Source: Gemmatirosa kalamazoonensis (GTDB taxonomy: Bacteria; Gemmatimonadota; Gemmatimonadetes; Gemmatimonadales; Gemmatimonadaceae). From it: 64,000 bases of DNA. The first letter of the stretch is position 1. The number at the start of each line of letters is the position of its first letter. Under the pieces are notes generated by a model that saw only the letters and a program-made list of their open reading frames with translations, searched no databases and was not told the origin of the DNA. Made by a program: the position numbers and the translations under genes. This document shows, in pieces, positions 60,177-64,000 of the stretch. The DNA lies in assembly GCF_000522985.1 (NCBI RefSeq), contig NZ_CP007128.1, forward strand, positions 1,038,220-1,102,219, given 5' to 3'.

Positions 60177-62855
60177 ATGCGCAAGGCAGACCAGGAATCG
60201 ACCGCGTCACCGGCGTCCGCGCCGGGCCAGGCACCCGCCGCCGCGGCGGGTCAGACGGACGATGTGGAGCGGCCGCGCGCGCTGCCCACGTCCGCGGAGC
60301 CCATCGGAGAGCCGTCGGCCGGCACCGTCCCGCCCGTGACGCCCGCCGAGGCGCTGCGCGTGATCGCCGACGCGAGCGCCGCGCTCGCCGACTCGCTCGA
60401 GCTCGACGACGTCCTCGCCGCCGTCGGCCGGCTCGCCGTCCCGCGCTTCGCCGACGTGTGCGTGCTCGACCTCGCGGCCGGCAGCGCCGGCGAGCCCGCG
60501 CGCCGCGCCGTCATGGCGAGCGCGTTCGACGCCGAGCGGGAGGCGATGGTGCGCGACTACCTCGCGCGTCATCCGGCCGGTGAGCTCGACCCGGAGCGTG
60601 CGCGCCGCCTCGCCGACGGCGAGCCGGTGCTGCTGCGCGACCTGGACGACGCGCACTATCGAATCACGGCGCGCACGCCCGAGCAGCTCGCGCTGCTGCG
60701 CCGCTTCCACCCGCGCGACGTGGTGGTGGCGCCGCTCCGCGCGAGCGGACGCGCGATCGGCGCGATGAGCCTCACCAGCACCACGCCGCACGCGCCGTCG
60801 GCGGCGGAGGTGGCGCTCGTGCAGGAGCTCGCGCACCGCGTCGCGCAGGCGGTGCTGAACGCGCAGCTGTACGCGGCGGCGCGTCGCAGCGAGACGCGGC
60901 TCGCCCTCGCGCTCGAGGGCGCGGCGCAGGGGTTCTGGGACTGGGATCTCGCGGCCGGCCGCCTGTGGGTCGATCGGCAGCTGTGCGCGATGCTCGGACG
61001 CAAGCCGGAGGAGTTCCGCGAGGATCCCGAGGCGTGGACGCGCTTCATGCACCCCGACGACCTGCCACGTGCGCGCGCCGCGCTGCTCGATCATCTCGCC
61101 GCGCGCACGCCGGCGTTCGAGTCGGAGCACCGGATGCTGCACGCCGACGGGAGCTGGCGGTGGATCCTCGCGCGCGGCCGGGTGATGGAGCGCGACGGCG
61201 CGGGCGCACCGCTGCGTCTCACCGGCACGCACACCGACGTCACCGCGCGCCGACAGGCGGCCGAGTCGCGCGAGATCCTCGCCCGCACCGTGGAGGCGAG
61301 CGCCGACGTCGTGAAGATCTTCGACCCCGACGGCCGCGTGCGCTACGTGAACCCCGCCGGCCTGCGCCTGCTCGGCGCGGCGAGCCTCGACGCGGTGCGC
61401 GGGCTCGCGGCGGAGGAGCTGGTGGTGCCGGAGGACCGCGCGCGCGTGGAACAGGCGCGTCGCGACCTGCTGGAGGGGCCGGGCACGTGGCGCGGCGACT
61501 ATCGGCTCCGCCCGTTCGACGGCCGGCCGCCGGTGCACATCGACGCGTTCGGGTTCACGGTGCGCGATCCGGACACCGGCGAGGTGGCGGCGGTGGCGTG
61601 CGTCGCCCGCGACCTCACCGAGCACGACGCCGCGGCCCGCGAGCGCGAGCGGCTCGCCGAGCAGGCGCGCCACGCGCAGCGCATCGAGAGCCTCGGCGTG
61701 CTCGCCGGCGGCGTGGCGCACGACTTCAACAACCTGCTCACCGTCATCCTCAGCACGCTCGATCTCGTGCGCGCCGACCTCCCGCGGTCGCACCGCGTGC
61801 AGGCCGACATCGACGTGATGCGCACGGCGGCGATGCGCGCGAGCCAGCTCACGCGGCAGCTCCTCGCGTTCAGCCGGCGGCAGGTGATGGAGTCGAAGCT
61901 GCTCGACCTCAACGCGGTGGTGACGGAGTCCGAGCGGCTGCTGCGCCGTCTCGTCGGCGAGCGGATCGCGCTCGACGTCTCGCTCGCGCCGCAGCCGCTG
62001 CACGTGCGCGCCGACCCCGTGCAGCTCGAGCAGGTGCTCGTGAACCTCGTGGTGAACGCGCGCGATGCGGTGGCCGAGCGCCCCGACCGCGCCGACGGCT
62101 CGGTGACGGTGGAGACGGCGATGACGACGCTCGCCCCCGACGCCGCCGCGCGGCTCGGCCTCCCGGTCGGGCGCTACGCGTGCCTCACCGTGCGCGACAC
62201 CGGCGTGGGGATGGACGAGGCGACGCGGCAGCACGCGTTCGAGCCGTTCTTCACGACGAAACCGTTAGGCCGGGGGACGGGGCTCGGGCTCGCGATGGTG
62301 TACGGCATCGTCACGCAGTCCGGCGGGACGGTGCGCGTGGAGAGCGCGCCCGGGCGCGGGAGCACGTTCCGCGCGCTGCTGCCGTGGGCCGACGAGATCG
62401 TGGAGCGCGCGCCGACGACGGAGAGCGCCGCGGCGCCGCGCGGGCGCGAGACCGTGCTGCTCGTGGAGGACGAGGCCGCGGTGCGCGGCATCGCGCGCCG
62501 CATCCTGGAGCGCGCCGGCTACACCGTGTACGAGGCGCGCCACGGCGCCGACGCGCTGCTCGTGTGGCGCGAGCAGGGCGGCGCGCGCGGCAAGATCGAC
62601 GTGCTGCTCACCGACATCCGCATGCCGGAGCTCGACGGGCGCGAGCTCGCCGCCGCGCTGCGTCGCGAGCGGCCCGGGCTCCCGGTGGTGTACGTCTCCG
62701 GCTACGCGGAGCCCGAGCCGTCGCGCGACACGCGCGACGCGCGCGACGCGCGGCCGGCGCGCGATGGTGAGCGGTTCGTGGCGAAGCCGTTCGTCGCGCC
62801 GGATCTGCAGCGCGCGCTGCGGCAGGTGCTCGACGCGGCGGAGAACGCGGCCTGA
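60177..62855 (+). CDS. hybrid sensor histidine kinase (GAF-PAS-PAS-HisKA-HATPase-REC)
   Basis: The protein has 892 residues. A Pro/Ala-rich lead is followed by GAF (about 60-230), two PAS domains (QGFWDWDLAAGRLWVDRQL, VDASADVVKIFDPD-like), HisKA with GGVAHDFNNLLTVILS (His near 515), HATPase (DTGVGMDEATR, GRGTGLGLAMVYG) and a receiver (VEDEAAVRG, LTDIRMPELDG with Asp near 812). There is no TM segment. It is an NtrB/hybrid-type cytoplasmic kinase that should pass phosphate via its receiver to a phosphotransfer protein not in the window. Confidence 0.93.
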   Translation: MRKADQESTASPASAPGQAPAAAAGQTDDVERPRALPTSAEPIGEPSAGTVPPVTPAEALRVIADASAALADSLELDDVLAAVGRLAVPRFADVCVLDLAAGSAGEPARRAVMASAFDAEREAMVRDYLARHPAGELDPERARRLADGEPVLLRDLDDAHYRITARTPEQLALLRRFHPRDVVVAPLRASGRAIGAMSLTSTTPHAPSAAEVALVQELAHRVAQAVLNAQLYAAARRSETRLALALEGAAQGFWDWDLAAGRLWVDRQLCAMLGRKPEEFREDPEAWTRFMHPDDLPRARAALLDHLAARTPAFESEHRMLHADGSWRWILARGRVMERDGAGAPLRLTGTHTDVTARRQAAESREILARTVEASADVVKIFDPDGRVRYVNPAGLRLLGAASLDAVRGLAAEELVVPEDRARVEQARRDLLEGPGTWRGDYRLRPFDGRPPVHIDAFGFTVRDPDTGEVAAVACVARDLTEHDAAARERERLAEQARHAQRIESLGVLAGGVAHDFNNLLTVILSTLDLVRADLPRSHRVQADIDVMRTAAMRASQLTRQLLAFSRRQVMESKLLDLNAVVTESERLLRRLVGERIALDVSLAPQPLHVRADPVQLEQVLVNLVVNARDAVAERPDRADGSVTVETAMTTLAPDAAARLGLPVGRYACLTVRDTGVGMDEATRQHAFEPFFTTKPLGRGTGLGLAMVYGIVTQSGGTVRVESAPGRGSTFRALLPWADEIVERAPTTESAAAPRGRETVLLVEDEAAVRGIARRILERAGYTVYEARHGADALLVWREQGGARGKIDVLLTDIRMPELDGRELAAALRRERPGLPVVYVSGYAEPEPSRDTRDARDARPARDGERFVAKPFVAPDLQRALRQVLDAAENAA

Positions 62856-62871
62856 CGGCGGCCGCGCCGCG

Positions 62872-63213
62872 TCACGCGACTTCGGAGCGCGGCCGCCGAG
62901 CCTCGACGACGTAGCTCGCGCGGACGAGCCGGGCCAGCGCGGAGCGCACGGCATCGGTGCGCTCCGTGTCCCACCCCTGCGCCAGCCCGACCGATCGCAC
63001 GAGCGCGCCCGCGACCTGCCGGGTGTCGGCGAGCGTGAGTCCCGCGCCGACCGCCGCGCGCACGTACCCCGTCAACGCGGACCGCATCAGCTCCGTGTTG
63101 GGCTGGCGCGCAGCGGCAAGGTGGGCGGCGAGCCGCTCGAGCGCGGCGTGGAGCGCCTCGGGCGTCGGTGGATCGGTCGGCTGGAGCGGTGCGTCGGGCA
63201 TCGAGTCGGACAT
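62872..63213 (-). CDS. small helical protein of unknown function
   Basis: The protein has 113 residues, mostly predicted helix (ALHAALERLAAHLAAARQ, DTRQVAGALVRSVGLAQGWD), without signal or TM segment. It is convergent with the hybrid kinase. The open frame and GC-rich third positions are consistent with a gene, but no family is recognised. Confidence 0.5.
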   Translation of the reverse strand: MSDSMPDAPLQPTDPPTPEALHAALERLAAHLAAARQPNTELMRSALTGYVRAAVGAGLTLADTRQVAGALVRSVGLAQGWDTERTDAVRSALARLVRASYVVEARRPRSEVA

Positions 63214-63409
63214 CGTGCGGCGGGGAGAGCGTCACCCCCGAGTATCGGCCGCGATCGCACCGGCTGGACCGGCCCGGCGTGACGTTCTCGTGGAGTGCGG
63301 GGGCTGCCGCCTAACGGCCGCCGGCGAACGGCCGCCGCCGAGCGCCGGTGGGCGGATCTCAAGATCGCGGGAAGACGCGACGAGACTGTCGGCTGTCACC
63401 CACTCCTCA

Positions 63410-64000
63410 ATGCCCTCGATGGCCGCTCACGAGCTTCTCCACGCGCTGACCGAGACCCTGGCGGCGTTCGCCGATCCGATGGCGACGCAGCCGGACCGCG
63501 TCGCCGCCCTGCGCGCCGCCGCGCGGGCCGCCCGGCACGGCAGCCTCGAGATCAGCGACGGCGGCGGCCAGGTGACGGTGGACGGTCAGCTCGCGCCCGC
63601 CCTCGCGCTCGGCGAGGACGCGGTGATGCGCGCGATGCGGGCGCACGGGATCCGGCGGCTCGTCGTGCGGCGCCATGCCGGCGCGCGCGACATCGCGCAG
63701 CTCGCGGGACTGCTCGCGCGCCAGCCGTCGGGGAGCGCCGCGGAGAGCGGCGTCGCGCTCGTGCGCGAGCTGGACGAGCTGCGGCTGTGGAGCGTGCGCC
63801 TCGTGCCCACCGAGGACGCCAGCGACGCGCCGCTCCCCGACGCGGTGGAGGCGGCGCTGAAGCGGCTCGTCGGCGTGAACGGCGCGGCCGTGTCGGACGC
63901 GGTGCAGGCGCTCGTGAGCGCGCTCACCGACGCGGTGAAGCGCGACCCGGCGCAGCGCGCGCGCACCGTCGCGCACGCGATCGCCCGCGCGCTCGTCGAC
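63410..64000 (+). CDS. hypothetical protein, cut by the window end
   Basis: An open frame runs from ATG at 63410 (MPSMAAHELLHALTETLAAF) through the last base without a stop, at least 197 residues. RAHGIRRLVVRRHAGARDIA and LAGLLARQP resemble a segment common in proteins that pair with HD-GYP or HEAT-like helical repeats. A second ATG lies at 63419. The rest lies outside the window. The gap 63214-63409 between it and the divergent small gene shows nothing clear. Confidence 0.6.
   Translation, partial: MPSMAAHELLHALTETLAAFADPMATQPDRVAALRAAARAARHGSLEISDGGGQVTVDGQLAPALALGEDAVMRAMRAHGIRRLVVRRHAGARDIAQLAGLLARQPSGSAAESGVALVRELDELRLWSVRLVPTEDASDAPLPDAVEAALKRLVGVNGAAVSDAVQALVSALTDAVKRDPAQRARTVAHAIARALVD

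Noticed and set aside
1-64000. TTAGGC as a telomere-type repeat
   Set aside because: It matches the nematode telomere unit only by coincidence; copies are scattered singly in coding DNA, not in tandem.

Overview
The window is very GC-rich, densely coded chromosomal DNA. It has PadR regulators next to acidobacterial-type duplicated orphan permeases (ADOP), paired M16 peptidases, a YtxJ bacilliredoxin, a BTAD (SARP-type) regulator, serine hydrolases and a gas-vesicle cluster. This mix suggests the Gemmatimonadota, or less likely a relative such as Acidobacteriota. That is an inference from gene content only. I saw no rRNA, tRNA, CRISPR array, transposase or prophage.

Layout. 0.1-6.1 kb: secreted or lipid-anchored proteins of unknown role, a glycoside-hydrolase-like protein and an M49-type metallopeptidase broken by an apparent frameshift. 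6.1-8.9 kb: a coupled pair of M16 peptidases without signal peptides. 9-12.2 kb: YtxJ, then a periplasmic binding protein (PBP) followed by a GGDEF-EAL protein. 12.3-16.8 kb: a TPR lipoprotein and its BTAD regulator, the latter with two apparent frameshifts. 16.9-21.9 kb: a metallo-beta-lactamase-fold protein, then a porin, a PBP and a GGDEF-EAL protein; the last two are paralogues of the 9.5 kb pair. 22.3-26.7 kb: a second M16 pair (exported), a YdcF-like protein and a TetR regulator. 26.8-28 kb: a lone receiver domain and two small proteins. 28-38 kb (minus strand): a gas-vesicle cluster reading gvpF-gvpG-ArsA/ArsA ATPase-gvpL-gvpA/J-like-gvpF/L-gvpK-gvpJ-gvpA, then a PAS histidine kinase and a serine hydrolase. 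38.1-43 kb: a TPP riboswitch ahead of a TonB-dependent receptor, a flavin oxidase and a BtuF-like protein. 43-46.1 and 54.2-57.2 kb: two PadR-ADOP modules, each behind a dyad operator. 46.3-53 kb: PhoD, a serine hydrolase, a NadR-like kinase, an arylamine N-acetyltransferase, a PEP-mutase-family protein and a LysR regulator. 53.1-64 kb: a YeiH-type transporter, NhaA and CPA1 antiporters, a hybrid histidine kinase and two unknown genes, the last cut by the window end.

Two features cut across the gene map. First, about fourteen hairpin elements are built from short tandem repeats (about 7-10 bases) facing their own inverted copies. They lie between genes, inside one another, and inside reading frames that stay open. 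One forms the linker joining two ArsA ATPases, one interrupts a GvpF/L protein, one supplies the charged start of a signal peptide, and one spans the junction of two M16 genes. They look like a mobile or recurrently generated palindromic repeat family that recodes proteins. Second, the heptamer GTTAGGC/GCCTAAC occurs about fifty times on both strands, roughly once per 1.3 kb. It accounts for nearly every TTA codon I noticed and recurs at gene ends. These two patterns, together with the ArsA-containing gas-vesicle locus and the duplicated PBP/GGDEF-EAL sensors, are the strongest candidates for undescribed biology.
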